Positions 7,634 to 15,050 of a stretch of 32,254 nucleotides of DNA are shown one piece after another. Position 1 is the stretch's first letter; every line of letters begins with the position of its first letter. The position numbers and the translations under genes are program-made. The stretch is from Clostridia bacterium. GTDB taxonomy: Bacteria > Bacillota > Clostridia > Oscillospirales > Acutalibacteraceae. Where the stretch lies: positions 1-32,254 of the forward strand of contig JAFWYB010000053.1 of assembly GCA_017517865.1 (NCBI GenBank), written 5' to 3'. Under the pieces are notes generated by a model, which was given only the letters and a program-made list of their open reading frames with translations, did no database searches and was not told the DNA's origin.

Positions 7634-9130
7634 ATGATAAATAAAAGCATTAAAAAACTTATTACCTATGCTCTTGAGTGCGGACTCATAGAGGAAAGCG
7701 ACGTAATTTACACAACGAACAGACTTCTTGAGGTTCTTGCTCTTGATGAGTACGCTGAGCCTGAGGAGGAATGTAGCTTTGAGGGGCTTGAGGAAATTCT
7801 TTCCGAAATTCTCGACTTTGCAGTAAGCAAGGGTCTCATCGAAGACGATATCACAAGCCGCGACCTTTTTGATACAAAGGTTATGAGCACCCTTGTGCCC
7901 AGACCCTCACAGGTTATTTCTACCTTCTATGACCTTTACGAAGAGATTTCTCCCGAGGCCGCAACAGACTACTATTACAAATTAAGCTGTGATACAGACT
8001 ACATAAGACGTTACCGTATCGTCAAGGACCTTAAGTGGAAGACAGATACAAAATACGGTGAGCTTGATATAACCGTTAACCTTTCAAAGCCCGAAAAGGA
8101 CCCGAAGGCTATTGCGGCGGCAAAACTTATGAAGCAGAGCTCATACCCCAAGTGCCTTCTCTGTGTTGAAAATGAGGGTTATGCAGGCAGAGTCAATCAT
8201 CCTGCAAGACAGAACCACCGCATAATTCCCATCACCGTTGCAGGAAGTCAGTGGGGCTTTCAGTATTCTCCCTATGTTTATTATAACGAGCACTGCATCG
8301 TATTCAATTCACAGCACACACCTATGAAGATAGATGAGGGCGCCTTCGGCAAGCTCTTCGACTTCGTAAAGCTCTTCCCTCACTATTTCGTAGGCTCAAA
8401 CGCTGACCTTCCCATAGTAGGTGGCTCAATTCTTGCTCACGAGCATTTCCAGGGCGGCAACTATGAATTCCCCATGGCAAAGGCTCCCGTTGAAAAGGAA
8501 ATCACCTTCAGAGGCTACGAGGACGTAAAGGCAGGCATTGTCAACTGGCCTATGTCGGTAATAAGAATAAGCAGCACCGACAGCGACCGTCTGGTAGCGC
8601 TCGGCGGTAAGATTCTCGACGCATGGAGAGCATATACCGATGCAGATGCATTTATCTTTGCCGAGACCGAGGGTACGCCTCATAACACCATTACGCCTAT
8701 TGCAAGAAAGCGCGGCGAAATGTACGAGCTTGACCTTGTGCTCAGAAACAACATCACAACCGAGGAGCATCCCGACGGTGTATACCATCCCCATAAGGAG
8801 CTCCACAACATCAAGAAGGAAAACATCGGTCTTATAGAGGTTATGGGTCTTGCCGTGCTTCCCTCAAGACTCAAGACAGAGCTTAAGGCAGTTGAAGAAG
8901 CAATTCTTGCGGGGACGGACCTTCGTGCAGACGAGGTGACCGAAAAGCATGCTGACTGGGTAGACTCCTTTAAGGCAGACTACACCTTCACAAAGGAAAA
9001 CACCGAGGATATCATCCGCAAAGAGGTTGGTCTTGTTTTCTCAAAGGTACTCGAGCACGCTGGTGTTTACAAGACAGACGAAAAGGGCAGAGAGGCATTT
9101 ATGTGCTTTGTTGAAAGCCTTAACAGATAA
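7634..9130 (+). CDS. galT: UDP-glucose--hexose-1-phosphate uridylyltransferase, class II
   Basis: 498 residues from the ATG behind AAAGGGGTGTTCCTG; the longer frame from 7580 begins inside the promoter. It catalyses the Leloir step UDP-glucose + galactose-1-P to UDP-galactose + glucose-1-P. Length and sequence fit the Firmicutes class II GalT rather than the 350-residue E. coli type. Features are HPARQNHRIIPI, SQWGFQYSPYVYYNEHC, NSQHTPM, and LAHEHFQGG with His269-Glu-His271. No galK, galE or sugar transporter is next to it. A terminator follows directly, so it is a single-gene unit. Confidence 0.95.
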   Translation: MINKSIKKLITYALECGLIEESDVIYTTNRLLEVLALDEYAEPEEECSFEGLEEILSEILDFAVSKGLIEDDITSRDLFDTKVMSTLVPRPSQVISTFYDLYEEISPEAATDYYYKLSCDTDYIRRYRIVKDLKWKTDTKYGELDITVNLSKPEKDPKAIAAAKLMKQSSYPKCLLCVENEGYAGRVNHPARQNHRIIPITVAGSQWGFQYSPYVYYNEHCIVFNSQHTPMKIDEGAFGKLFDFVKLFPHYFVGSNADLPIVGGSILAHEHFQGGNYEFPMAKAPVEKEITFRGYEDVKAGIVNWPMSVIRISSTDSDRLVALGGKILDAWRAYTDADAFIFAETEGTPHNTITPIARKRGEMYELDLVLRNNITTEEHPDGVYHPHKELHNIKKENIGLIEVMGLAVLPSRLKTELKAVEEAILAGTDLRADEVTEKHADWVDSFKADYTFTKENTEDIIRKEVGLVFSKVLEHAGVYKTDEKGREAFMCFVESLNR

Positions 9131-9137
9131 GGTGTCA

Positions 9138-9166
9138 GAAAAAGGCTCCCAACGGGGAGCCTTTTT
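9138..9166 (+). terminator. galT terminator
   Basis: AAAGGCTCCC-aacg-GGGAGCC followed by TTTTT, 8 nt after the stop codon. Confidence 0.88.
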
Positions 9167-9200
9167 AGTAGTCAGCAGCCGGTAGTCACGCGCTAACGTG
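9166..9200 (+). repeat. Short GTAGTCAGCAGCCGGTAG repeat, copy 1
   Basis: TAGTAGTCAGCAGCCGGTAG followed by TCACGCGCTAACGT begins directly at the end of the galT terminator. A near-identical tract occurs at 11588-11630, at the end of the biotin ligase gene. Confidence 0.6.
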
Positions 9201-9217
9201 AGATAAAACTGCAACCT

Positions 9218-9790
9218 TTCGAGGAAGGCAGAGGTTTACTGTTTTAACACACGTAGCTGTAACTTGCAGAAGGTAAAGAGGCATTCTCTGACTTAAATCT
9301 CACTTTAGCGGTCAGCGAATGTCGGAATATACGGCAGTTAAACAGCAGACGAGAGTATTAGACAAGTTTAACAAGCTGACGGAGAGGTACAACCGAGCGG
9401 GCGATTTCATTAAACATATAAGTAAGCTGAGCTGTGAAACTCTCGACTGTCGGTAAAGCAGACGAGCAGAAACGCGGCGTGAGTGAAGATAAAGATTAAA
9501 GCTTTTTAAGAGTCTGGCGAAAAAAGGTTCTATTAAGCTTACTTAAGAGGGACACTTAGCACTTTCGGACTCCTTGCACCAAAGAGCGCTTTGCATACTT
9601 TGTCGCTCAGGACAAAGTATGAGCCCCCGCGGCTTGAGCGGAGGGCAAGGTGTTTTTTTATAGAACATAAAGGTGAAAAAGAAAAACCTCTCCGTCCTTC
9701 GGACACCTTTTCCTCCGGAAACGGGCACCCTTTTGTCTGCTTCGCAGACATTTCCCCTGACAGGGGAATTTCCTTTCAGGCGAGGCATTA
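9218..9790 (+). repeat. Intergenic repeat family, copy B
   Basis: The most complete copy. The lead-in (GGCAGAGGTTTACTG ... GTAAAGAGGCATTCTCTGAC) is shared with copy C. Then come the 45-codon frame (9319-9456), the TTTCGGACTCCTTGCACC block, hairpin CATACTTTGTC (9594-9604) with GACAAAGTATG (9611-9621), the GC hairpin (9623-9646), and ACATAAAGGTGAAAAAG. A run of tiny hairpins ends the copy: GTCC-ttc-GGAC, GTCTGC-ttc-GCAGAC, TTCCCCT-gac-AGGGGAA. The main stem differs from copies A and C but remains fully paired. Confidence 0.75.
9319..9456 (+). CDS. 45-residue reading frame inside repeat copy B
   Basis: Starts MSEYTAVKQQ and contains LDKFNKLTERYNRAGDFIK. It has the same length, start and stop as the frames at 26-163 and 17550-17687. 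It differs from copy A at about thirteen codons, several of them synonymous, with no indels. The sequence upstream of the ATG does not continue the NHHGSG extension seen in copies A and D; a TGA lies in frame about ten codons upstream. No ribosome site is evident. Expression is unproven. Confidence 0.4.
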   Translation: MSEYTAVKQQTRVLDKFNKLTERYNRAGDFIKHISKLSCETLDCR

Positions 9791-9794
9791 AGTG

Positions 9795-9950
9795 TATCTT
9801 CTCCGCGGCTTGAGCGGAGGGCGAGTTGTTTTCTTTTTCATCTATATGCTGTGTATAAAAACAACCCGACATCGCTCATGCCGCTTGGGCACTTCCTTTG
9901 GCCTGAGCCCCAAAGGAAGCAAAAGGCTCTTTGGCCTCGAAACGAGTGTC
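9795..9950 (-). repeat. Partial reversed copy (F) of the hairpin module
   Basis: Read on the minus strand this gives CAAAGAGCCTTTTGC, a perfect hairpin CTTCCTTTGG/CCAAAGGAAG (9919-9910 with 9901-9892), GCCCAAGCGGCATGAGCGATG, then ACAGCATATAGATGAAAAAG. It keeps the module's order in the opposite orientation to its neighbours B and C, with a third stem sequence. Confidence 0.6.
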
Positions 9951-10152
9951 TCGGCAGGCCGCTGAAAGGCTTTATCTTTCTTTCACGGTAATTACGCAGA
10001 AGCAAGACTGATGATTAACCCACTTTACACGGTGCCTTACTTTATTATTTAATCAAGGAGTGTAAATTGTTATTTCAACAACCTTTTGGCCTCGAAACAA
10101 GTGTCTCGGCAGAACGATGAAAGATAATATCTTTCTTTAACAAATATTCCGC
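9931..10152 (+). repeat. Pair of about 65-bp direct repeats between copies B and C
   Basis: GGCCTCGAAACGAGTGTCTC (9933 onward) and GGCCTCGAAACAAGTGTCTC (10087 onward) are followed by similar GGCAG...GAAAG...TATCTTTCTTT text. The repeats start about 155 bp apart. The spacer between them (about 10000-10085) has no ORF or motif I recognise. Confidence 0.55.
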
Positions 10153-10730
10153 ATAGGAAGGCAGAGTTTTACTGTTTTAACACACGTAGCTATAACTTGC
10201 AGAAGGTAAAGAGGCATTCTCTGACTGAAACAGCCTTGTAGCGTGAGCGCGGTGCGTACTACCCGTAAAGCTGCGAGCAGACGATAATGGTGGGGGCTCG
10301 GGCGTTCGGGATGGGTGAAAAGGTAGCGGGCGGCTTTATTAAACCTTCAAGTAAGCTGAGCTGTGAAACTCTCGACTGTCGGTAAAGCAGACGAGCAGAA
10401 ACGCGGCGTGAGTGAAGATAAAGATTAAAGCGTTTTAAGAGTCCGGCGAAAAAAGGTTCTATTAAGCTTACTTAAGAGGGACACTTAGCACTTTCGGACT
10501 CCTTGCACCAAAGCGTGTTTTTGCTTCCTTTTGTCACAACCGACAAAAGGAAGAGCCCCCGCGGCTCGAGCGGAGGAGGAGCTGTTTTTATATACAACAT
10601 AAAGATTAAAAAGCAGAACCTCTCCGTCCTTCGGACACCTTTTCCTCCGGAAACGGGCACCCTTTTGTCTGCTTCGCAGACATTTCCCCTAACAGGGGAA
10701 TTTCCTTTCAGGAGAGGCTAAAAGGATTAA
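10153..10730 (+). repeat. Intergenic repeat family, copy C (5' part of the frame replaced)
   Basis: It shares its lead-in with copy B and its second half with A and B, but about 10227-10325 carries unrelated sequence where the start of the 45-codon frame should be. The main hairpin CTTCCTTTTGTC/GACAAAAGGAAG is at 10524-10535 and 10542-10553. The block ACATAAAGATTAAAAAG and the run of tiny hairpins (GTCTGC-ttc-GCAGAC, TTCCCCT-aac-AGGGGAA) follow. Confidence 0.72.
10287..10385 (+). pseudogene. Truncated remnant of the 45-residue frame in copy C
   Basis: The last half of the frame (GGFIKPSSKLSCETLDCR, then TAA) matches copies A and B. The N-terminal half is replaced by unrelated sequence; an in-frame ATG at 10287 gives 32 codons. 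This is either a recombinant copy or a decayed one. Confidence 0.4.
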
Positions 10731-10802
10731 AAAGTACAACCCGCTCTGTTGCACGCAAGCTGACGGAGAGATTCAGAGAAAAAAATGAAAGGAGTGGTTG
10801 CC

Positions 10803-11606
10803 GTGATTTATAAAGAAAATAAGCAGTCTGCCGAGGAGGAAATCCGTTCCTTTCTTTCTTCTGCGGCAAAAGCCGTAAAGCTCACCCTTGTTGAAAGCAC
10901 CGCTTCCACCAACGATGATATGAAAGCGGCGGCAAAAAGCGGCGAAGAAGAATTCAGCACCCTTGTTGCATATTCTCAGAGTGCGGGCAAGGGCAGTAAG
11001 GGCAGAAGCTTCTTTTCCCCCGCGGGTACGGGAATATATATGAGTATGCTGTTGAAGCCCGACTGTACGGCTGAAAAGGCAACTCTGCTTACACCTATGG
11101 CGGCAGTGGTTGCGGCAGAGGCGATAGAGAGCGTAACGGGTGTCAGAGCTGAGATAAAATGGGTGAATGATATCTTTGTAAAGGGCAGAAAGGCGGCGGG
11201 AATTCTTACCGAGGGCGTGTCTGCGGGCGATAACCGTCTGAGCAGTGCAGTTATCGGTATCGGAATAAATCTCACTGCTCCCGAGGGCGGCTTCCCCGAA
11301 GATATAAAGCATATTGCGGGTGCAGTGACGACCGACGGTGGAAAAGTGAGAAACCGCCTTATTGCAGAAATAATCAACAACCTTGTATATCATTATAAAA
11401 GACTCTCTGACCGTGAATTTTATGCTTCTTACCGTGAAAGGCTCTTTATACTTTCAAAGAAGGTTACCGTTACAGATTATAGCGGCAGCTATGAGGCAAC
11501 GGTTCTCGATGTTGACAAGGACTTCCGCCTTAAGGTCAGGAAAGACGACGGCACAGAGAGGCTTCTTTCAAGTGCAGAGGTAAGCTTAGTAGTCAGTAGT
11601 CAGTAG
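10803..11606 (+). CDS. birA: Biotin--[biotin carboxyl-carrier protein] ligase, monofunctional
   Basis: 267 residues from the GTG at 10803, preceded at ideal spacing by AAGGAG; the ATG at 10785 overlaps that ribosome site and is less likely. The enzyme makes biotinyl-5'-AMP and attaches biotin to carboxylase carrier lysines. Visible are ESTASTNDDM (31-40), the adenylate loop QSAGKGSKGRSFFSPAGTG (59-77), and KWVNDIFVKGRKAAGIL with the catalytic Lys119. A C-terminal SH3-like domain begins about 220. It has no N-terminal winged helix, so it is not a DNA-binding repressor. The last residues (LVVSSQ) are encoded by the GTAGTCAGTAG repeat, suggesting the repeat replaced the original 3' end. Confidence 0.93.
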   Translation: MIYKENKQSAEEEIRSFLSSAAKAVKLTLVESTASTNDDMKAAAKSGEEEFSTLVAYSQSAGKGSKGRSFFSPAGTGIYMSMLLKPDCTAEKATLLTPMAAVVAAEAIESVTGVRAEIKWVNDIFVKGRKAAGILTEGVSAGDNRLSSAVIGIGINLTAPEGGFPEDIKHIAGAVTTDGGKVRNRLIAEIINNLVYHYKRLSDREFYASYRERLFILSKKVTVTDYSGSYEATVLDVDKDFRLKVRKDDGTERLLSSAEVSLVVSSQ

Positions 11607-11630
11607 CCGGTAGCCACGCGCTTACGTAAA
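11588..11630 (+). repeat. Short GTAGTCAGTAGCCGGTAG repeat, copy 2
   Basis: TAGTAGTCAGTAGTCAGTAG then CCGGTAGCCACGCGCTTACGT, matching 9166-9200. It overlaps the last codons and the stop of the biotin ligase gene. Confidence 0.6.
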
Positions 11631-11695
11631 ATTAAGCATAAAAATTCTACCCGCGTAAATACATCTGTGTAGCGGTCGATGAAACTCAGCAGAAT

Positions 11696-11727
11696 AAAAA
11701 CAAGGCACCTGTGGTGCCTTGTTTTTT
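11696..11727. terminator. Bidirectional terminator between birA and the thi operon
   Basis: AAAAACAAGGCACC-tgt-GGTGCCTTGTTTTTT: a 9-bp GC-rich stem (11701-11709 with 11713-11721) with A/T runs on both sides. It serves converging transcripts. Confidence 0.88.
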
Positions 11728-12457
11728 ATAGAATGATTTTTGATTTAATAAGCTTTTTATACTCTATAAAGCCGTCGCTGAGGGTGTCGCGTGGCTTCGG
11801 CAGGTCAACGGAGATTTCATCGGTGATTCTGCCGGGCTTGCCCGAAAGGATGTAAATTCTGTCTGACAGAAGAATGGCCTCGTCTATATCGTGGGTGACA
11901 AAAACCGTCGAAAGGCGTATCTCCTTCATAATGTCAAGATACCAGCCGTGGACTGCACTTTTGGTAAGAGTATCAAGAGCGCTGAAGGGTTCGTCAAGAA
12001 GAGCCGCCTCTGAGCCGGTCAGATAGGTGCGAAGAAGAGCACACCTCTGCCTCATACCGCCCGAAAGCTCGTGGGGATATTTTTTTTCAGTACCCTCAAG
12101 GCCGAAAACAGGAAGAAGCGCAGCTGCTTTTTCCCGCGCCTGCTTTTTGCTCATTCCTTTGATTACAAGAGGAAGAGAAACGTTATCAATAACGGTATAA
12201 TGCCTTAAAAGCAGATCCTTCTGAAGCATATAGCTGACTTTGCCCGGTTTTCGGGTTATATCCTCACCGTCGAGGAGCACTCTGCCCTCAACGGGAGAGC
12301 AAAGACCTGAAAGCACGTTGAAAAGTGTGGTCTTACCGCTGCCGCTTACACCTAAAAGCGACACGATTTCTCCGTTTTTCAGCGTAAGAGAAACATTTTC
12401 AATTATTCTTTCACCGTCAAATTCAACGGTTATGCCCTCGGCAACAAGCTTATCCAT
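11726..12457 (-). CDS. thiZ: ABC transporter ATP-binding protein, thiamine-precursor (ThiZ-like)
   Basis: A 243-residue ATPase of the nitrate/taurine/HMP importer subfamily. Walker A is GVSGSGKT, the Q-loop SYMLQKDLLL, the signature LSGGMRQR, Walker B AALLDEPFSALD, and the H-loop FVTHDIDEA. It is the last gene of the riboswitch-led operon, 4 nt after the binding-protein gene, whose stop codon overlaps this gene's AGGGTGATATA ribosome site. It powers uptake by the permease at 13473-14228. The symbol follows from the operon and partner, not from this protein alone. Confidence 0.85.
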   Translation of the reverse strand: MDKLVAEGITVEFDGERIIENVSLTLKNGEIVSLLGVSGSGKTTLFNVLSGLCSPVEGRVLLDGEDITRKPGKVSYMLQKDLLLRHYTVIDNVSLPLVIKGMSKKQAREKAAALLPVFGLEGTEKKYPHELSGGMRQRCALLRTYLTGSEAALLDEPFSALDTLTKSAVHGWYLDIMKEIRLSTVFVTHDIDEAILLSDRIYILSGKPGRITDEISVDLPKPRDTLSDGFIEYKKLIKSKIIL

Positions 12458-12461
12458 TATA

Positions 12462-13457
12462 TCACCCTAAAAATTCGTTTGTGAAGCCTTTTCCTGCTTC
12501 AATTCTGTTTTCAATAAGACCATTTTCATAAAGCCATAAGTAAAAGCTGTCCCATCTGTCGGCATCTATTATGCCCCATGTCTCGGCTTCGGCTGTGTAC
12601 TGCTTTGAAATCCATTTCTGGCTTTCGATAACGAGCCTTTCACTACCCTTGAGGGAGCCCGTTTCGTCGCCGTCAATAAGGAACTGTGCGGCAAGGTCGG
12701 GATTGGCGGCTGCAAACTCATAGCCCTTTTTTGTTGCCTCAACAAAGGCTCTTGCCTTTTCGGGCTCAGCCTCAAGAAAAGCATCGTTGGCAATAATGAC
12801 GGGTGTGTAATAGTCGAAAACGGGGTTGATGTCACTTAAGGCAAAATAGTCGGTTTCAACCTTCTGCAGCTCGCAGGAAATGCCTGCCCAGCCATAGTAT
12901 ACCCACACGGCGTCTATATCCTTGTTTTTAAGTGCCTGCGCTTCGTTGGTCACAGAGGGTACGAGCTGAAGTGAGTCGTAATTTCCGCCGTCGTCATTCA
13001 TAAGCTCCTTTATCATAGCAAGCTCAATGGCATTGTTCCAGGTGGAATATTTCATTCCGTCAAGCCCCTTGGGCGTGTGGCCGCCTTCGCCCTTTCTTGT
13101 GATTACGCCCGAGGTGTTATGCTGCAAAATCGCGGCAACTGCTGTGATTTTCATCGAGTCCTGGCTTGAGAAAACTCCGGCGAGACTATCCTGGAAGGAA
13201 ACAGCGAACTGAGCCTGACCCGATGCGGTCATAAGCTCTGCACCGTCCTCAGGGGGCTGTACTATGCGTACCTTAATACCTGCATCCTTATAATAGCCCA
13301 GGGCGTCTGCGGCAAAAAAGCCGGTGTGATTTGTGTTGGGTGTCCAGTCAAGACAAAGGGTGATTTCATAAAGAGAATCTGTTTCTGTTTTACCGCCGCA
13401 GGCAGTAAGGCAGAAAAGCATTGATAAAGCAAGCAAAAGTGAAATTAGCTTTTTCAT
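12462..13457 (-). CDS. thiY: Thiamine-pyrimidine substrate-binding lipoprotein (ThiY/NMT1-like)
   Basis: A 331-residue periplasmic-type binding protein. A lipoprotein signal peptide ends in LTAC with the lipidated Cys20. The mature domain opens with ITLCLDWTPNTNHTGFF, the hallmark of the THI5/NMT1-like family, followed by GYYKDAGIKVRIVQP. Characterised ThiY proteins bind formylaminopyrimidine, a salvageable thiamine breakdown product, or HMP; which is bound here is not decidable. It lies between permease and ATPase genes. The ribosome site is AAAGGAAATAAT. Confidence 0.9.
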   Translation of the reverse strand: MKKLISLLLALSMLFCLTACGGKTETDSLYEITLCLDWTPNTNHTGFFAADALGYYKDAGIKVRIVQPPEDGAELMTASGQAQFAVSFQDSLAGVFSSQDSMKITAVAAILQHNTSGVITRKGEGGHTPKGLDGMKYSTWNNAIELAMIKELMNDDGGNYDSLQLVPSVTNEAQALKNKDIDAVWVYYGWAGISCELQKVETDYFALSDINPVFDYYTPVIIANDAFLEAEPEKARAFVEATKKGYEFAAANPDLAAQFLIDGDETGSLKGSERLVIESQKWISKQYTAEAETWGIIDADRWDSFYLWLYENGLIENRIEAGKGFTNEFLG

Positions 13458-13472
13458 ATTATTTCCTTTCTG

Positions 13473-14228
13473 TTATTTTTTCAGATAGGGAGTAGCCAGC
13501 TTTTTAAGCATAGCTACAACCGCCATAAGTATAAGAGATAAAAGAGATATCAGTATTATAACCGCGAACATTTTGTCAAAGGCATAGGCCTGCTTAACCC
13601 TTGTCATATATACGCCAAGGCCCTCAAAGCCGCCCAGCCATTCTGAGATAACCGCACCCACAACAGCGTAGGAAGCAGAAACCTTAAGTCCCGAGAAAAA
13701 CTGCTCCGTTGCAGAGGGCAGCTTTATGTGACGGAAAATCTGTGCCCCTGAGGCACCCATGCTGCGCAGAAGGTTTATTTCATCGCGGTCTGCACTCTGA
13801 AAGCCGTCAAGCAGAGAAACTGCTATGGGGAAAAAGGTGGTGAGAACCACAAGGGTGATTTTCGGTGCCATATCAAAGCCCATCCACAGAACAAGCAGAG
13901 GAGCAATAGCAATCGTCGGTATGGTCTGGCTTATGACGAGTATGGGGTAAAGTGCGGATTTTATGAAAGAAACGCTGTCCATAATTACGGCGGCGACAAA
14001 GGCTGTTGCAATACCGATAAGAAGACCGTATATTGCCTCCTGCACCGTAACGAGGGAGTGATTCATCAGAACGGGAAGCTCACTTACGAAGGCGCTGATA
14101 ACCTCTTGGGGCGAAGGCAGCATATAGCTTGCGATAAGCTCCTTTTCGCTGGCAAAAAGCCACAGCAGCATAAGCACCGAAAGAGAAACAATCGGTGCGG
14201 CCTTGGTTAAAACGGAGTTCCTTTTCAT
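13473..14228 (-). CDS. thiX: ABC transporter permease, thiamine-precursor (ThiX-like)
   Basis: 251 residues from the ATG behind GGAAGGTGATATT; the open frame extends 36 codons further upstream without a ribosome site. It is a six-helix importer permease of the BPD/SsuC type. The cytoplasmic EAA-like loop is GASGAQIFRHIKLPSATEQFF. A long N-terminal helix pair is followed by the transmembrane core. It partners the ATPase and lipoprotein downstream. A 158-nt spacer separates it from the thiamine-binding gene; that spacer has no ORF or clear signal. Confidence 0.88.
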   Translation of the reverse strand: MKRNSVLTKAAPIVSLSVLMLLWLFASEKELIASYMLPSPQEVISAFVSELPVLMNHSLVTVQEAIYGLLIGIATAFVAAVIMDSVSFIKSALYPILVISQTIPTIAIAPLLVLWMGFDMAPKITLVVLTTFFPIAVSLLDGFQSADRDEINLLRSMGASGAQIFRHIKLPSATEQFFSGLKVSASYAVVGAVISEWLGGFEGLGVYMTRVKQAYAFDKMFAVIILISLLSLILMAVVAMLKKLATPYLKK

Positions 14229-14386
14229 AATATCACCTTCCTGCTTTCGGAATGCGCAATAGGGCTCTGTCCGTACGGAGCGGGCAGTGACAGCAAAAAA
14301 TGCCGTCCGGGTAAATATACGCGGGCTGTATACCAATCGTTAAATGCTTTTCACGGCAAAGCTGTCCCGCGCTTGTGCCGCTGACC

Positions 14387-14683
14387 TCAGTGGATGTGCT
14401 TTGAGGTTTTTTCGTCAATAGTAAGCACGCCATCTTCGTTGTAGCGTATTTTTACATAGGCGCTGACGCTTTTACAGCCTGCACTGAGAGCAACCTTCTG
14501 ACAGTTTTTTACTGTTTCCATAAGCTCGTCGTAGCTGTCGCCCTCTATTGTTGTTTCAAAGGGGCCCACAAAGTAATTGAGCCCCGTTGAGGCGATATAT
14601 TCAATTACTTTATCAACAATATATACAAGCTTTTCGGTGCTTTCAGCATCGGGAAGCACCTGAATTGCAACACTTGCCTTCAT
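14387..14683 (-). CDS. MTH1187/YkoF-type thiamine-binding protein
   Basis: A 98-residue ferredoxin-like-fold protein of the MTH1187/DUF77 family: MKASVAIQVLPDA at the start, VIEYIASTGLNYFVGPFETTIEG in the middle, and KIRYNEDGVLTIDEKTSKH at the end. Family members bind thiamine or its precursor HMP and commonly accompany thiamine transporters. It is the first gene after the TPP riboswitch, with ribosome site AAGGAAAGGAGTTTTATT. It is probably cytoplasmic, as no signal peptide is seen, so it would sense or hand on imported ligand rather than capture it outside. Confidence 0.85.
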   Translation of the reverse strand: MKASVAIQVLPDAESTEKLVYIVDKVIEYIASTGLNYFVGPFETTIEGDSYDELMETVKNCQKVALSAGCKSVSAYVKIRYNEDGVLTIDEKTSKHIH

Positions 14684-14760
14684 AATAAAACTCCTTTCCT
14701 TGTTTTTTCACATACAAAAATACTGTTGGTGATTACAAAATTAAGAGCCTTGTGCCGGCA

Positions 14761-14789
14761 AATAAAAAGACCCGCAAAAAAATGCGGGC
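14761..14789 (-). terminator. Riboswitch-controlled attenuator
   Basis: On the minus strand CCCGCA-ttttttt-TGCGGG is followed by TCTTTTTATT. It lies 22 nt after the TPP aptamer and about 80 nt before the first gene, the expected place for a TPP-dependent terminator. Confidence 0.85.
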
Positions 14790-14810
14790 ACTTATAAATC
14801 AACTCTTACA

Positions 14811-14882
14811 CAGCCTACGTCGGTATTATCCGCATCAGGTTATGGGTATAATCTCAGCCGATTGAAAATCAGCACCCCCGGT
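14811..14882 (-). ncRNA. TPP (thi-box) riboswitch
   Basis: Read on the minus strand: GGGGGTGC, a variable helix, CTGAGA, TTATACCC, ACCTGATGCGGATAATACC, GACGTAGG. These are the conserved landmarks of the THI element in the right order. With the terminator downstream, it should switch transcription off when thiamine pyrophosphate is abundant. It controls the four-gene operon 14683-11726. Confidence 0.95.
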
Positions 14883-14902
14883 AATATTTATATGTCGAGC
14901 TG

Positions 14903-14931
14903 ATTATAGCACGGCGTACCTTTTTTGTCAA
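14903..14931 (-). promoter_or_regulatory. Consensus promoter of the thi operon
   Basis: On the minus strand a perfect TTGACA (14931-14926), a 17-bp spacer, and a perfect TATAAT (14908-14903). Transcription would begin about 15 nt before the aptamer. Confidence 0.88.
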
Positions 14932-15050
14932 TAGCGTCGCTTTTACACACTGTGAAATTATTTTTACTCATTATATGGTAAAAACGGTACAGTTATGATA
15001 TAATAAATAAGTTAATGTAAAAATTACCTTACGAAAGGCTGATAATATAT

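Noticed and set aside
9539-9872. Minus-strand frames of 70 and 109 codons across repeat copy B
   Set aside because: They read backwards through the hairpins; the similar frame at 10472-10660 differs in frame and length, as expected for repeat shadows.
10472-10660. 62-codon minus-strand frame in repeat copy C
   Set aside because: Its apparent conservation comes from the hairpin repeat itself; no start signal, and it is antisense to the conserved 45-codon side.
14229-14386. N-terminal extension of the permease or a small gene in the operon gap
   Set aside because: The extension lacks a ribosome site, while GGAAGGTGATATT precedes the ATG at 14228; no other frame has a start signal.
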